From positions 558,001-622,000 of the forward strand of contig NZ_JAVQHL010000001.1 of the NCBI RefSeq assembly GCF_032670585.1: a DNA stretch of 64,000 bases, read 5' to 3'. The DNA is from Ostreiculturibacter nitratireducens. Lineage in GTDB: Bacteria; Pseudomonadota; Alphaproteobacteria; Rhodobacterales; Rhodobacteraceae. The notes below the pieces were generated by a model that worked only from the letters and a program-made list of their open reading frames with translations, did not search any database and was not told the DNA's origin. The translations under genes and the position numbers were made by a program. This document shows positions 52,030 through 60,809 of this stretch, in pieces; positions within the stretch are counted from its first letter, which is position 1, and each line of letters begins with the position of its first letter.

Positions 52030-52240
52030 GCCAGCCTATCGCAACGATGACCTTCCTGGCAGCGCCATGCGAGCGAAGCCGGTCGGTCACACGCACCTCG
52101 TCGAGATGCCGACGCCATCGGCTCGACCGCATGCCCTCGACCCTCGGGCATCTGTCGTAGCGGGCGGCCCTTTGCATCCGTGACCGCATGCAGCCTGGTG
52201 TTCCGCCCGCCTTTCGTGCCCCCGTAAGTTCGGGAGCGTG
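52030..52240 (-). pseudogene. Internal relic of an IS5-family transposase
   Basis: The minus strand reads GGRNTRLHAVTDAKGRPL, the central DDE-domain segment of IS5-type transposases (SrGG.t.KiHal.DA.GrPl). The following residues diverge and lack the rest of the domain. It directly abuts the IS6 relic. Confidence 0.7.
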
Positions 52241-52372
52241 AATCACGCGGGCACGTCAGTCTCAAGCAGGTCAACGCGCCCTGCCCCCAACCACTCCCGC
52301 GACAAGGCTTTATCCTCCGGCGCCTCGGGGCCCACGCAGTTCTCTCCGTTGGCCAGGGCTCGCGCTACCGTT

Positions 52373-53302
52373 TCATTTACGCGTTTTTCCAATACTGTAG
52401 CCGAAGTGCCGCGTGAACGCCTTGCCAAGGGCCGCCGCGTCGGAAAAGCCGCAGCGCAGGGCGATTTCCCGTTGGCCGAGATCGGTGTTCGCCGCGAGAT
52501 CGCGGGCGCGCGAGAGGCGCAGGAACTGGTAGTAGCGGCCGGGCGGCATTCCCAGTTCCGCAAGGAACAGCCGGTTCAGCGTGCGCGGCGTCAGGTTGGC
52601 CTTCGCGGCCAGCGCTTCAAGGGACACCGGCGTCTCGATCGTCTCGATCATGTGGTTCAGCACGCGCCGCAGCGGCTCTGAACCCTTGCCTGACAACCGG
52701 CTCGGCCCGCGCCCCCCGCTGCTTTGCCGTTCGGCATCGTGAACGAACATGGTAGATACGTCGAAGGCCTGCGCCGGGCCAAAGCGCTCGGCGACGAAGG
52801 CCAGCATGAGGTCGAGCGCGGTCGACGCCCCGCCGCAGGTCCAGACCCGGCCTTCCTTGACGTAGCGTGCGTAGGACAATTGTGTGTCGGGGAATGCCTC
52901 CGCGAAGTCGGACAGGACCTGCCAATGCAGCGTCGCCGTCCGCCCCGACAGCAAGCCCGCCTCGGCCAGAAGCCAGGCCGCCGTATCCGCGCCCAGAACG
53001 CGATCCGCCTGCCGGCTGAGCCGCAAGAGCACCGAGGACGCGGCTTTCGTGGCGTGCTCCCGGAACCCGTAGCCGGAGACGACGATCAGTAGGTCCGAGC
53101 GTGAAACTCCCGCGATGGGACGATCCGGTGCGATGCTAAGCCCGCTGGAACTGATGGCGGGCCGGTCGCCCGGCGTGATGACCGACCAGACGATGCCGCC
53201 GCGAACCTGGTCGCGCACGGCGCGCAAGGGCTCCAGGAGGCACGCAAGCACCATGTTCGAGAAACCGTCGAACAGAAGGATCGTGACGTTCAGCGGGCTC
53301 AT
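52373..53302 (-). CDS. GlxA/CdhR-type AraC regulator of carnitine genes
   Basis: A 309-residue regulator with an N-terminal DJ-1/PfpI (class I glutamine amidotransferase-like) domain (residues 5-170) and a C-terminal AraC helix-turn-helix (210-305, with LEALAAKANLTPRTLNRLFL and GFSDAAALGKAFTRHFG). CdhR, the carnitine regulator of Pseudomonas, has this architecture. Divergent from the carnitine operon, with a pair of direct repeats in between, one beginning at its own start codon. Confidence 0.85.
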   Translation of the reverse strand: MSPLNVTILLFDGFSNMVLACLLEPLRAVRDQVRGGIVWSVITPGDRPAISSSGLSIAPDRPIAGVSRSDLLIVVSGYGFREHATKAASSVLLRLSRQADRVLGADTAAWLLAEAGLLSGRTATLHWQVLSDFAEAFPDTQLSYARYVKEGRVWTCGGASTALDLMLAFVAERFGPAQAFDVSTMFVHDAERQSSGGRGPSRLSGKGSEPLRRVLNHMIETIETPVSLEALAAKANLTPRTLNRLFLAELGMPPGRYYQFLRLSRARDLAANTDLGQREIALRCGFSDAAALGKAFTRHFGYSIGKTRK

Positions 53303-53339
53303 TTGGCATTATTGGATAATTCTTTGTCATTATTGGACA
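53302..53339. promoter_or_regulatory. Paired direct repeats, candidate CdhR-type operator
   Basis: TTTGGCATTATTGGATA (53302-53318) and TTTGTCATTATTGGACA (53323-53339) differ at two of 17 positions and are spaced exactly 21 bp, two helical turns, as AraC-family dimers require. They lie between the regulator start and the ligase gene, so they fit both autoregulation and operon activation. Confidence 0.75.
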
Positions 53340-53421
53340 GACCAAGCGGTAGAAGCAAGCCTAATGTCCAGCCCATGCAACGACGTCGGAATCGCCGTCC
53401 GATCATCGAAGAGGCGCTGTA

Positions 53422-55353
53422 GTGGGCAGATTTCTGTGGAGAGCGGGACCGGAACGGGCGGCCGAGGCGTCGATCACACGCTTCACCCGGCTGGCGGCCG
53501 CAGCAGCGGCGGGACGGGACTTTCGGACCTATCCCGACCTGCATCGCTGGTCGGTCGAGCGCCCGGAGGAGTTCTGGCCGCTCGCGTGGGACTTCTGCGG
53601 GCTCGTCGGAGAGCCGGGCGACACCGCCGTCCAGCGCGCAGAGGACCCGCTCGGCTGGCGCTTCTTTCCCGGGGCACGGCTGAATGTCGTCGACACGCTC
53701 TTGAAGAACGCAGATGGCCGACCGGCACTCGTCTCCATCTGTGAGAATGGCGCGCGCGTAGTCCTGAGCCGAGCCGAGCTGAAGGCCGAGGCCGCGCGGC
53801 TCGCCGCCGCGCTCCGCGCCGCGGGCGTCGGGCGCGGCGATCATGTGGCGGGCTTCCTGCCAAACGCGGCGCAGTCGGTCATCTGCATGCTGGCGACAGC
53901 GTGGCTCGGAGCCGTCTGGTCCTCCTGTTCGCCCGAATTCGGCGCCGATGTCGTCGTCGACCGCTTCGGCCAGATCGCGCCGAAGGTGCTCTTCGGCGTC
54001 GCCGGCTACCGCTACGGCGGCAAAGACTACGACGTGGCGCCGGTTCTGGCAGAGATCGCCCGGCGCATCCCCTCGCTCGCCCATGTGGTCACAGTCGACC
54101 GCGCCGAGGCGCCGGAGGGCATGGTGGCCTACGCGACCTTCCTCAGCGCCGGTGCCGCGCCCGGCGCGCCCGAGCCGCTCGGCTTCGCCGACCCGCTCTA
54201 CGTCCTCTTTTCCTCCGGCACGACCGGCAAGCCGAAATGCATCGAGCATGCAGGAGGCGGCGCGCTCTTGCGGCAGATGGTGGAACACCAGCTCCACGCC
54301 GACCTCCGCCCCGGTGACGTGATGTTCTACTACAGCACGACAAGCTGGATGATGTGGAACTGGCTCGTCGCCGGCCTCGCCTCCGAGGCAACGATCGTGC
54401 TTTTCGACGGCAATCCGATGCATCCCGGCCAGGGCCGGCTCTTCGACCTGGCCGAGGCCGAGAAGGTCACCCATTTCGGCGTCTCGGCCAAGTATGTCGA
54501 CGCGACCGCCAAGGCCGGGCTGAAGCCTGCCGCGACCCACGACCTCTCCGCACTGCGCGTCGTCTGGTCGACCGGCTCACCCCTGTCGGCGGCCGGTTGC
54601 GAGCATGTCTATGCCGACTGGAAGGCGGACGTGCAGCTTTCCTCGATCTGCGGCGGCACCGACATCCTTGGCGCCTTCATCGGCGGGGCGCCAACCCTGC
54701 CGGTCCATGCCGGCGAGATCCCCGGACCGACGCTCGGCCTTGACGCGGCGGTCGTGGACGAGGCGGGACAGCAGGTCATCGACGCACCCGGAGAACTCGT
54801 CTGCCGCCAGCCGCATCCCTCGATGCCGACCCGGTTCCTGAACGATCCCGGCAAGGCGCGCTACCGCGCCTCCTATTTCGACAAGTTCCCGGCCTTCTGG
54901 CGCCAGGGCGATTTCGCCATCCGCCGCGCAACCGGCGGGTTCGAGGTGCTCGGCCGCTCCGACACCACGCTCAATCCCGGCGGCGTCCGGATCGGCACGG
55001 CCGAGATCTACCGCCAGACCGATGCGATCCCCGGAGTCGCCGATGCGGTCGTGGTCGGCCAGAGCCACGACAACGACGTCCGCGTCGTCCTCTTCGTTGT
55101 ACCGGCCGAGGGCGCGCAGCTCGACGATGCGCTTCGGGCCGAGATCAAGGCGCGGATCCGTCAGCACGCCTCGCCGCGCCACGTTCCGGCGCTGATCCTC
55201 GACGTGCCGGAGATCCCACGCACCCGATCCGGCAAGATCGCCGAGCTCGCGGTGCGCGATGCCGTCAACGACCAGCCGGTGCGCGACCTCGGCGGACTGG
55301 CCAACCCTCAATCCCTCGATGCCTTCAGGAACCGGCCGGAACTGGCCGCCTGA
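53422..55353 (+). CDS. Acetoacetate-CoA ligase
   Basis: A 643-residue AMP-forming ligase of the acetoacetyl-CoA synthetase family. YVLFSSGTTGKPKCIEH is the P-loop, STGSPLSAAGCEHVY and LSSICGGTDILGAF the nucleotide region, LGRSDTTLNPGGVRIG the hinge, and RTRSGKIAEL carries the catalytic Lys. Start is GTG at 53422 with GAGG upstream and a family-like N terminus (LWRAGPERAAEASITRF). It would reactivate the acetoacetate released when BKACE cleaves 3-dehydrocarnitine. Confidence 0.92.
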   Translation: MGRFLWRAGPERAAEASITRFTRLAAAAAAGRDFRTYPDLHRWSVERPEEFWPLAWDFCGLVGEPGDTAVQRAEDPLGWRFFPGARLNVVDTLLKNADGRPALVSICENGARVVLSRAELKAEAARLAAALRAAGVGRGDHVAGFLPNAAQSVICMLATAWLGAVWSSCSPEFGADVVVDRFGQIAPKVLFGVAGYRYGGKDYDVAPVLAEIARRIPSLAHVVTVDRAEAPEGMVAYATFLSAGAAPGAPEPLGFADPLYVLFSSGTTGKPKCIEHAGGGALLRQMVEHQLHADLRPGDVMFYYSTTSWMMWNWLVAGLASEATIVLFDGNPMHPGQGRLFDLAEAEKVTHFGVSAKYVDATAKAGLKPAATHDLSALRVVWSTGSPLSAAGCEHVYADWKADVQLSSICGGTDILGAFIGGAPTLPVHAGEIPGPTLGLDAAVVDEAGQQVIDAPGELVCRQPHPSMPTRFLNDPGKARYRASYFDKFPAFWRQGDFAIRRATGGFEVLGRSDTTLNPGGVRIGTAEIYRQTDAIPGVADAVVVGQSHDNDVRVVLFVVPAEGAQLDDALRAEIKARIRQHASPRHVPALILDVPEIPRTRSGKIAELAVRDAVNDQPVRDLGGLANPQSLDAFRNRPELAA

Positions 55354-55375
55354 CCAAGAAAGAACGGAGATACCG

Positions 55376-56293
55376 ATGCCTCTCACCATGAACCGCGAAG
55401 TCTTCATCACCTGCGCCGTCACGGGGTCTGGCGGCACCCAGGATCGCAGTCCGCATGTGCCGCGCTCGCCCGAAGAGATCGCGAAGTCCGCGATCGACGC
55501 TGCGAAGGCGGGCGCCGCGATTGTCCATTGCCATGTCCGTGACCCCGAGACCGGCAAGCCCTCGCGCGATCTCAAATACTACCGCGAGGTGACCGAGCGG
55601 ATCCGCGACGCCGAGGTCGACGTGGTCCTCAACCTCACCGCCGGCATGGGCGGCGACATCGTCTTCGGCGGCGTCGAGAGCCCGTTCCCGGTCAACGCCG
55701 CGGCGACCGACATGGTCGGCGCCACCGAGCGCGTCGCCCATGTCGCCGACTGCCTGCCCGAGATCTGCACCCTCGACTGCGGCACGATGAACTTCGCCGA
55801 GGCCGATTACGTGATGACCAACACGCCGGGCATGCTGCGTGCTATGGGCAAGATGATGACCGATCTCGGCGTCTGCCCCGAGATCGAGGCATTCGATACC
55901 GGCCATCTGTGGTTCGCCAAGGAACTGGTGAAGGAGGGCGTGCTGAACGGTCCGGCACTGGTCCAGCTCTGCATGGGCGTGCCCTGGGGCGCGCCGAACG
56001 ACCTCAACACCTTCATGGCGATGGTCAACAACGTGCCGTCGGACTGGAACTGGTCGGCCTTCTCGCTCGGCCGCGACCAGATGCCCTATGTGGCCGCGAC
56101 CGTGCTGGCCGGCGGCAACGTGCGCGTCGGGCTGGAGGACAACCTCTGGCTCGGCAAGGGCCAGCTCGCGACCAACGCGCAGCTCGTCGAGCGCGCGGTG
56201 ACGATCATCGAGAACCTGGGCGCGCGGGTGATCGGGCCTGATGAGGTGCGCAAGAAGCTAGGGCTGACGAAGCGGGCGCCGAACGCGCGCTGA
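55376..56293 (+). CDS. Beta-keto acid cleavage enzyme (BKACE), 3-dehydrocarnitine type
   Basis: A 305-residue TIM-barrel enzyme of the DUF849 family. The zinc site is AIVHCHVRDPETG; FDTGHLWFAKELVKEG and GGNVRVGLEDNLWLGKG are conserved. It condenses the beta-keto acid with acetyl-CoA to give acetoacetate and a new CoA ester; here 3-dehydrocarnitine would give betainyl-CoA. It lies between the acetoacetate ligase and the carnitine dehydrogenase, which strongly supports this substrate. Confidence 0.9.
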   Translation: MPLTMNREVFITCAVTGSGGTQDRSPHVPRSPEEIAKSAIDAAKAGAAIVHCHVRDPETGKPSRDLKYYREVTERIRDAEVDVVLNLTAGMGGDIVFGGVESPFPVNAAATDMVGATERVAHVADCLPEICTLDCGTMNFAEADYVMTNTPGMLRAMGKMMTDLGVCPEIEAFDTGHLWFAKELVKEGVLNGPALVQLCMGVPWGAPNDLNTFMAMVNNVPSDWNWSAFSLGRDQMPYVAATVLAGGNVRVGLEDNLWLGKGQLATNAQLVERAVTIIENLGARVIGPDEVRKKLGLTKRAPNAR

Positions 56294-56307
56294 GGCGATG
56301 TCGGTAC

Positions 56308-56332
56308 GGCGTCGGCACGCGAAGCCGACGCC
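56308..56332 (+). terminator. 9-bp hairpin between BKACE and carnitine dehydrogenase genes
   Basis: GGCGTCGGC-ACGCGAA-GCCGACGCC is a perfect 9-bp stem located 14 bp after the BKACE stop, inside the operon. It may partially terminate or stabilise upstream mRNA and so lower the dehydrogenase level. Confidence 0.5.
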
Positions 56333-56387
56333 TGCGGTACGGAAAACAGACGCCCCTTGACGGGCTGAATTCGGAAAGGACGGGCGC

Positions 56388-57812
56388 ATGGCGCGCAAGG
56401 CAACCATCATCGGCGGGGGCGTGATCGGCGGCGGCTGGGCCGCCCGCTTCCTCCTCAACGGCTGGGACGTTTCGGTCTTCGACCCCGACCCCGAGGCCGA
56501 ACGCAAGATCGGCGAGGTGATCTCGAACGCGCGGCGTTCGCTGCCCGCACTCTATGACAAGGCGCTGCCCGCCGAGGGGCGGCTCAGCTTCCATACCGAG
56601 ATGGCCGAAGCTGTGGCCGGCGCCGACTGGATTCAGGAAAGCGTGCCCGAGCGGCTCGACCTCAAGCACAAGGTGCTCGGCGCGCTCTGCGCCGCCGCGC
56701 CGGCCTCGGCGGTGATCGGATCCTCGACCTCCGGCTTCAAGCCGTCGGAACTGAACGAGAAGGGAGCGCGCGCCGTCGTCGCGCATCCGTTCAACCCGGT
56801 CTATCTCCTGCCGCTGGTGGAACTCGTGGGCGATGCCACGGAAACCGGGCGCGCGGCGGAGATCCTGCGGTCGATCGGGATGTTCCCGCTGATGGTCCGC
56901 AAGGAGATCGACGCGCATATCGCCGACCGTTTGCTCGAAGCCGTCTGGCGCGAGTCGCTCTGGCTCGTGAAGGACGGCGTCGCGACGACCGGCGAGATCG
57001 ACGAGGCGATCCGGATGGGATTCGGCCTCAGATGGGCGCAGATGGGACTTTTCGAGACCTACCGCATCGCCGGCGGCGAGGCTGGCATGAAGCATTTCAT
57101 GGCGCAGTTCGGCCCCTGCCTGAGCTGGCCCTGGACCAAGCTCATGGATGTGCCGGAGTTCAACGACGAACTCGTCGACCTGATCGCCGGCCAGTCAGAC
57201 GCGCAGTCCGGGCACCTGTCGATCCGCGAGCTTGAACGGCTCCGCGACGACAACCTCGTCGGCATGATGCGGGCGCTGCGAAAGTCGGGGAGCGGCGCGG
57301 GCGGCGTCCTCAAGGCGCATGAGGCGACGTTTGCGGACCCGGTGGCTACCGAACTTCCGGTGACGGGCGAGCGGCAGGTCCCGACGAGCTGGACCGACTA
57401 CAACGGCCACATGAACGAAGCCCACTACCTCGAAGCCGGGGCGCAGGCCACCGACCGGTTCATGGAGATGATAGGGGCCGACGCCGCCTATGTCGCGGCG
57501 GGGCGCAGCTACTTCACGGTCGAGAGCCATGTCCGTTTCATCGACGAGGTGAAGGCGGGCGAGCGGCTTCGCGTCACGACACAGGTCCTGGGCGGAGAGG
57601 GCAAGAAGATGCACCTGTTCCACCGCCTTGAGCGCGGCGACGGCACGCTTGGCGCGACGGTCGAGACGCTGCTCCTGCACATGGACCTGACCGCACGGCG
57701 CAGCAGCGAACCCGCGCCCGAGGTCGCCGCGAAGCTCGCCGATTTCACCGCCGCCCATGCCGCGCTGCCGTTGCCGGACGGTGCGGGGCGGCATGTCGGG
57801 CAACGGGCGTGA
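56388..57812 (+). CDS. lcdH: L-carnitine dehydrogenase fused to betainyl-CoA thioesterase
   Basis: A 474-residue fusion. Residues 1-315 are a 3-hydroxyacyl-CoA dehydrogenase-type domain: NAD loop TIIGGGVIGGGWAARFLL, catalytic AHPFNPVYLLPLVELVG. Residues 325-455 are a HotDog thioesterase: VPTSWTDYNGHMNEAHYLE. Such fusions oxidise L-carnitine to 3-dehydrocarnitine and hydrolyse betainyl-CoA to glycine betaine in Rhizobiales and Rhodobacterales. With BKACE and the ligase this is a complete carnitine-to-betaine route. No carnitine importer in the operon. Confidence 0.92.
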   Translation: MARKATIIGGGVIGGGWAARFLLNGWDVSVFDPDPEAERKIGEVISNARRSLPALYDKALPAEGRLSFHTEMAEAVAGADWIQESVPERLDLKHKVLGALCAAAPASAVIGSSTSGFKPSELNEKGARAVVAHPFNPVYLLPLVELVGDATETGRAAEILRSIGMFPLMVRKEIDAHIADRLLEAVWRESLWLVKDGVATTGEIDEAIRMGFGLRWAQMGLFETYRIAGGEAGMKHFMAQFGPCLSWPWTKLMDVPEFNDELVDLIAGQSDAQSGHLSIRELERLRDDNLVGMMRALRKSGSGAGGVLKAHEATFADPVATELPVTGERQVPTSWTDYNGHMNEAHYLEAGAQATDRFMEMIGADAAYVAAGRSYFTVESHVRFIDEVKAGERLRVTTQVLGGEGKKMHLFHRLERGDGTLGATVETLLLHMDLTARRSSEPAPEVAAKLADFTAAHAALPLPDGAGRHVGQRA

Positions 57813-58485
57813 TCTGAGGCTGGCGGTGGCCTCGCTCGCCCGGCACGGGCCCAAGGCGCCGCCGCTGCCGTCGCAAGACGAACGCCCGCCCAGATCGCGC
57901 GGGGGAAGCCGACGTTCACCGACGCCGCAATCCAGGCCTGCCTGGATCTGAAGGCGCTGTACGGTCTGCCGCTACGGCAGCCGACCGGCATCGTGACAAG
58001 CCTGCTGGATCTGGCGGGGCTGACCGGTTCCGGGCTTCAAGCGCTCGTCCGGATCGAGAATGCAATGGCCTGACGAAACCGAGGGTCGGAGGATTGGGTC
58101 CCGAGAGTCCGGCTTCCACATCGTTGTCGGGATGGCTCTGCTCGACCAAGCCGTGAGCGCGTGATTTGGGCTTTGTGCGGTTCGGTTGAGCCAGAGCTGC
58201 CGTGACGACCAAGAAAAGGGCGGAAGGCGGTCGTTCGCCGCAACTGCTGCGATCCGGGTGGCAAACGTATTCAGCGGGCATCAGATATCCATGCGACAGA
58301 AGCCGAATCCGCTTTGAGCACTCCCAGGCCAGGGGGCTGATCCGCAATTCCTCGTCGGCGCGCAGGCAACGATTGCCGCGAGTAGCCAGTTGGCAACGAT
58401 ATTCTCAATGCGTAGATGAACCAGTGTTCGCCCCGATGGGAAGCGGCTTGCCTCGAGGGTGGCTATTGATGAAGGCTGTGCGACA
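57813..58485. other. 673-bp stretch between carnitine and DMSP-type cassettes
   Basis: Contains a transposase relic (57894-58073, annotated separately). The remaining part, 58074-58485, shows no supported gene and should include the promoter of the Lrp regulator at 58486. Confidence 0.5.
57894..58073 (+). pseudogene. N-terminal relic of an IS5-type transposase
   Basis: The plus strand reads GKPTFTDAAIQACLDLKAL then PLRQPTGIVTSLLDLAGL, the N-terminal domain of IS5/DDE transposases (G.p..y.DaaIq.cLt.K.lf...LRQttGfv.SLl.L.gL), and ends ENAMA-stop without the DDE domain. It sits between the carnitine and DmdA cassettes. Confidence 0.75.
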
Positions 58486-58977
58486 ATGAAAAAGACTACC
58501 CTGGACGCCGCAGATATTCGCATTCTCTGTGCGCTTCAGCAGCACGGCCAGCTCAGCAAGTCCAAGCTGGCTGAGCTGGTCGGGCTCTCCTCGACGCCTT
58601 GCTGGGCGCGCTTCGACAGGCTGAAGAAGGCTGGCCTGATACGCGGATACCACGCGGACCTCGCGCTGAACAAGATCATCAACGTGTCCAAGGTCGTCGT
58701 GACCGTTTCGCTGAAAAGCCACCGCAAGGCGGACTTCGACCGCTTCGAGACGCATATCAATCAGCTTCACGAAGTCATTGACTGCGTCGCGACGGGCGGA
58801 GGGATGGACTATGTCATGACGGTCGTGACGACCAGTCTTCCCGCCTTTCAGAACCTGATGGAAGATATGCTGTCCGCAGAGCTCGGGATTGACCGCTACA
58901 TGACCTACATCGTGACCCGGGAGGTCAAGTCCGCCCAGCCGGATCTTCGTCGCCTGCTGGCCGGGTCGGAAAGCTGA
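58486..58977 (+). CDS. Lrp/AsnC-family regulator of the DmdA-like operon
   Basis: A 163-residue Lrp protein: helix-turn-helix (LSKSKLAELVGLSSTPCWAR, residues 23-42) and RAM domain with VIDCVATGGGMDYVMTV. It runs in the same direction as, and 186 bp before, the DmdA-like operon. An imperfect palindrome in that gap could be its site. The sequence resembles regulators found beside osmolyte-degradation operons. Confidence 0.88.
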   Translation: MKKTTLDAADIRILCALQQHGQLSKSKLAELVGLSSTPCWARFDRLKKAGLIRGYHADLALNKIINVSKVVVTVSLKSHRKADFDRFETHINQLHEVIDCVATGGGMDYVMTVVTTSLPAFQNLMEDMLSAELGIDRYMTYIVTREVKSAQPDLRRLLAGSES

Positions 58978-59014
58978 GTCGGGGAGAAAAACGCGCTTCG
59001 GGAACGGAAAGTCC

Positions 59015-59049
59015 GAACGGTCCGAGTCTCGCGTGAAATTGGTCCGTTC
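59015..59049. promoter_or_regulatory. Inverted repeat upstream of the DmdA-like gene
   Basis: GAACGGTCC at 59015-59023 faces GGTCCGTTC at 59041-59049, matching in eight of nine positions with a 17-base spacer. It lies about 115 bp before the DmdA-like start and is a candidate Lrp-type operator. Confidence 0.45.
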
Positions 59050-59163
59050 AGTCTCTCCCGCCTGAATCTTCAGCCCGATTTCGTGCGCTGATTGCCACTA
59101 GAAACTGCCCAATTCGACGAGGTCGCGCGGTCTTTGGAAGACCCGCCAGAGAGGGCAATCAGG

Positions 59164-60306
59164 ATGGCACAATCAGACGATTTCGGTTTCGGAACGCAGA
59201 TCCGGAAATCTCCCTATTTCAACGCGACGGTTCGTTGTGGTGCAAAGGGCTTCTCGGTGTACAACCACATGTACATCCCGCGTGACTTCGGCGATCCCGA
59301 GCAGAACTTCTGGAACCTGATCAACGACGCGATCCTCTGCGACGTGGCGGTCGAGCGCCAGGTCGAGATCACCGGCCCGGATGCCGCGACATTCGTTCAG
59401 ATGCTGACCCCGCGCGATCTCTCCAAGATGGCGGTCGGGCAATGCAAGTACGTGCTCATCACCAATGCCGACGGCGGCATCCTGAATGACCCGATCCTGC
59501 TGCGCCTCGCGGAGAACCATTTCTGGATCTCGCTGGCCGACAGCGACATCCTCCTCTGGGCGCAGGGCGTCGCCGTGCATTCCGGCATGGACGTGACGAT
59601 CCGCGAACCGGACGTGTCGCCGCTGCAGCTTCAGGGGCCGAAATCCGGCGAAGTGATGAAGGCGCTCTTTGGCGACAGCATCATGGACCTGAAATACTAC
59701 TGGCTGCGGCAGGTCGAGCTGGACGGCATTCCGCTCATCGTGTCGCGCACCGGCTGGTCGAGCGAGCTTGGCTACGAACTGTACCTGCAGGACGGATCGC
59801 GCGGCGACGAGCTGTGGGAAAAGATCATGGCGGCGGGCAAGCCCTTCGGTCTGAAGCCCGGGCACACCTCTTCCATTCGTCGCATCGAGGGCGGAATGCT
59901 GTCCTACCACGCCGACGCCGATATCAACACGAACCCTTACGAGCTTGGGCTCGACCGGCTTGTGAACGTCGACATGGAAGCCGACTTCATCGGCAAGGCC
60001 GCGCTGCGTCGCATCAAGGAAGAAGGCGTCAGCCGCAAGCAAGTTGGCCTCGTTATCGACTGTGCCCCCCTGAAAGGGCCCAATACCACGTTCTGGGCCA
60101 TCAACAAGGATGGCGTCTCTGTCGGCAAGGTCACCTCGGCCGTCTATTCGCCCCGGCTGGAGCAGAACATCGCCCTGGCCATGGTCTCGGTGGATTTTGC
60201 GCAGGTCGGCATGGAAGTCGAGGTCGTCACCGCTTCCGGTCCGGTGCGCGCCAAGATCGTGGAGCGCCCGTTCTACGACCCCCAGAAAAAGCTTGCCGCC
60301 GCCTGA
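59164..60306 (+). CDS. DmdA-like DMSP demethylase / GcvT-family methyltransferase
   Basis: A 380-residue GcvT-fold tetrahydrofolate methyltransferase. YNHMYIPRDFGD, DVAVERQVEITGPDAATFVQ, QMLTPRDL and SDSDILLWAQGV-type segments (here ADSDILLWAQG) follow DmdA, and the folate region has GGILNDPILL where glycine-cleavage T proteins have a DD pair. DmdA transfers a methyl from DMSP to THF giving methylmercaptopropionate. Downstream CoA-ligase and crotonase genes fit that pathway but dmdC is absent, so another onium or N-methyl substrate is possible. AGAGGG precedes the ATG. Confidence 0.7.
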   Translation: MAQSDDFGFGTQIRKSPYFNATVRCGAKGFSVYNHMYIPRDFGDPEQNFWNLINDAILCDVAVERQVEITGPDAATFVQMLTPRDLSKMAVGQCKYVLITNADGGILNDPILLRLAENHFWISLADSDILLWAQGVAVHSGMDVTIREPDVSPLQLQGPKSGEVMKALFGDSIMDLKYYWLRQVELDGIPLIVSRTGWSSELGYELYLQDGSRGDELWEKIMAAGKPFGLKPGHTSSIRRIEGGMLSYHADADINTNPYELGLDRLVNVDMEADFIGKAALRRIKEEGVSRKQVGLVIDCAPLKGPNTTFWAINKDGVSVGKVTSAVYSPRLEQNIALAMVSVDFAQVGMEVEVVTASGPVRAKIVERPFYDPQKKLAAA

Positions 60307-60336
60307 TTGCCACGGCCAAGACAGGGATCTGCAGAC

Positions 60337-60786
60337 ATGTCCGACCTTTCGATCGAACTGCACTGGCACCGCACCACCCCCGCCCTTCAGCCCGGCAAAT
60401 ACTCTGCCGAGCACACCGTGCGCTATAACAACAGCCACGAAGTTCAAGTGGACGCCGCCCCGGATTGGGGCGGCCAACCGGAAAACACCAACCCCGAACA
60501 GGCTCTCGCTTCGGCGCTGTCCAGCTGTCACATGATGACCTTCCTCGCGCTCGCGGCGAAGGCCAACTGGCCGGTGGCCAGCTATCACGACTATGCCGTT
60601 GCCCATCTTGGCAAGAACCCCAAGGGGCAGATGTCGGTCACGCGCATCGACCTTCACCCGGTGGTGCGTTTCGATACCGGCTTCACGGTCGATGACAAGC
60701 AGCTCGAAGAGATGCAGGACCGCGCGCATCGTTACTGCTTCATCGCAAACACGCTCGCCGACAGCGTCGAGATCAACATCCTTTAG
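60337..60786 (+). CDS. OsmC-family protein
   Basis: A 149-residue OsmC/Ohr-fold protein. NPEQALASALSSCHMMTFLALA carries the peroxidatic Cys region (SSCHM) and the last segment is HRYCFIANTLADSVEI with the second Cys; both Cys (near residues 69 and 137) are kept, so thiol-based peroxide reduction is possible. Starts 30 bp after the DmdA-like stop. A peroxidase in a methylated-sulfur operon could deal with oxidant or methanethiol stress. Confidence 0.88.
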   Translation: MSDLSIELHWHRTTPALQPGKYSAEHTVRYNNSHEVQVDAAPDWGGQPENTNPEQALASALSSCHMMTFLALAAKANWPVASYHDYAVAHLGKNPKGQMSVTRIDLHPVVRFDTGFTVDDKQLEEMQDRAHRYCFIANTLADSVEINIL

Positions 60787-60809
60787 GCGCCGGCAAGGGA
60801 GGAAAACCC

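Larger units (their letters stand above)
51825..52372. other. 548-bp relic-bearing stretch between pxp and carnitine regions
   Basis: No intact gene. It contains two unrelated transposase fragments on the minus strand, annotated separately, and marks a junction between two catabolic cassettes. Confidence 0.6.

Noticed and set aside
51929..52246. Possible small gene in the relic region, with a YDRCP segment resembling an IS5 C terminus
   Set aside because: The order of motifs is wrong for an intact transposase and the frame lacks a ribosome site; the YDRCP match is likely chance next to a true internal IS5 relic.
53299..54540. Leftward 413-codon frame opposite the acetoacetate-CoA ligase gene
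   Set aside because: Antisense to a ligase with all motifs present; no recognisable protein.
59173..60729. Leftward 518-codon frame opposite the DmdA-like and OsmC genes
   Set aside because: Antisense shadow; His/Val-rich with no domain.
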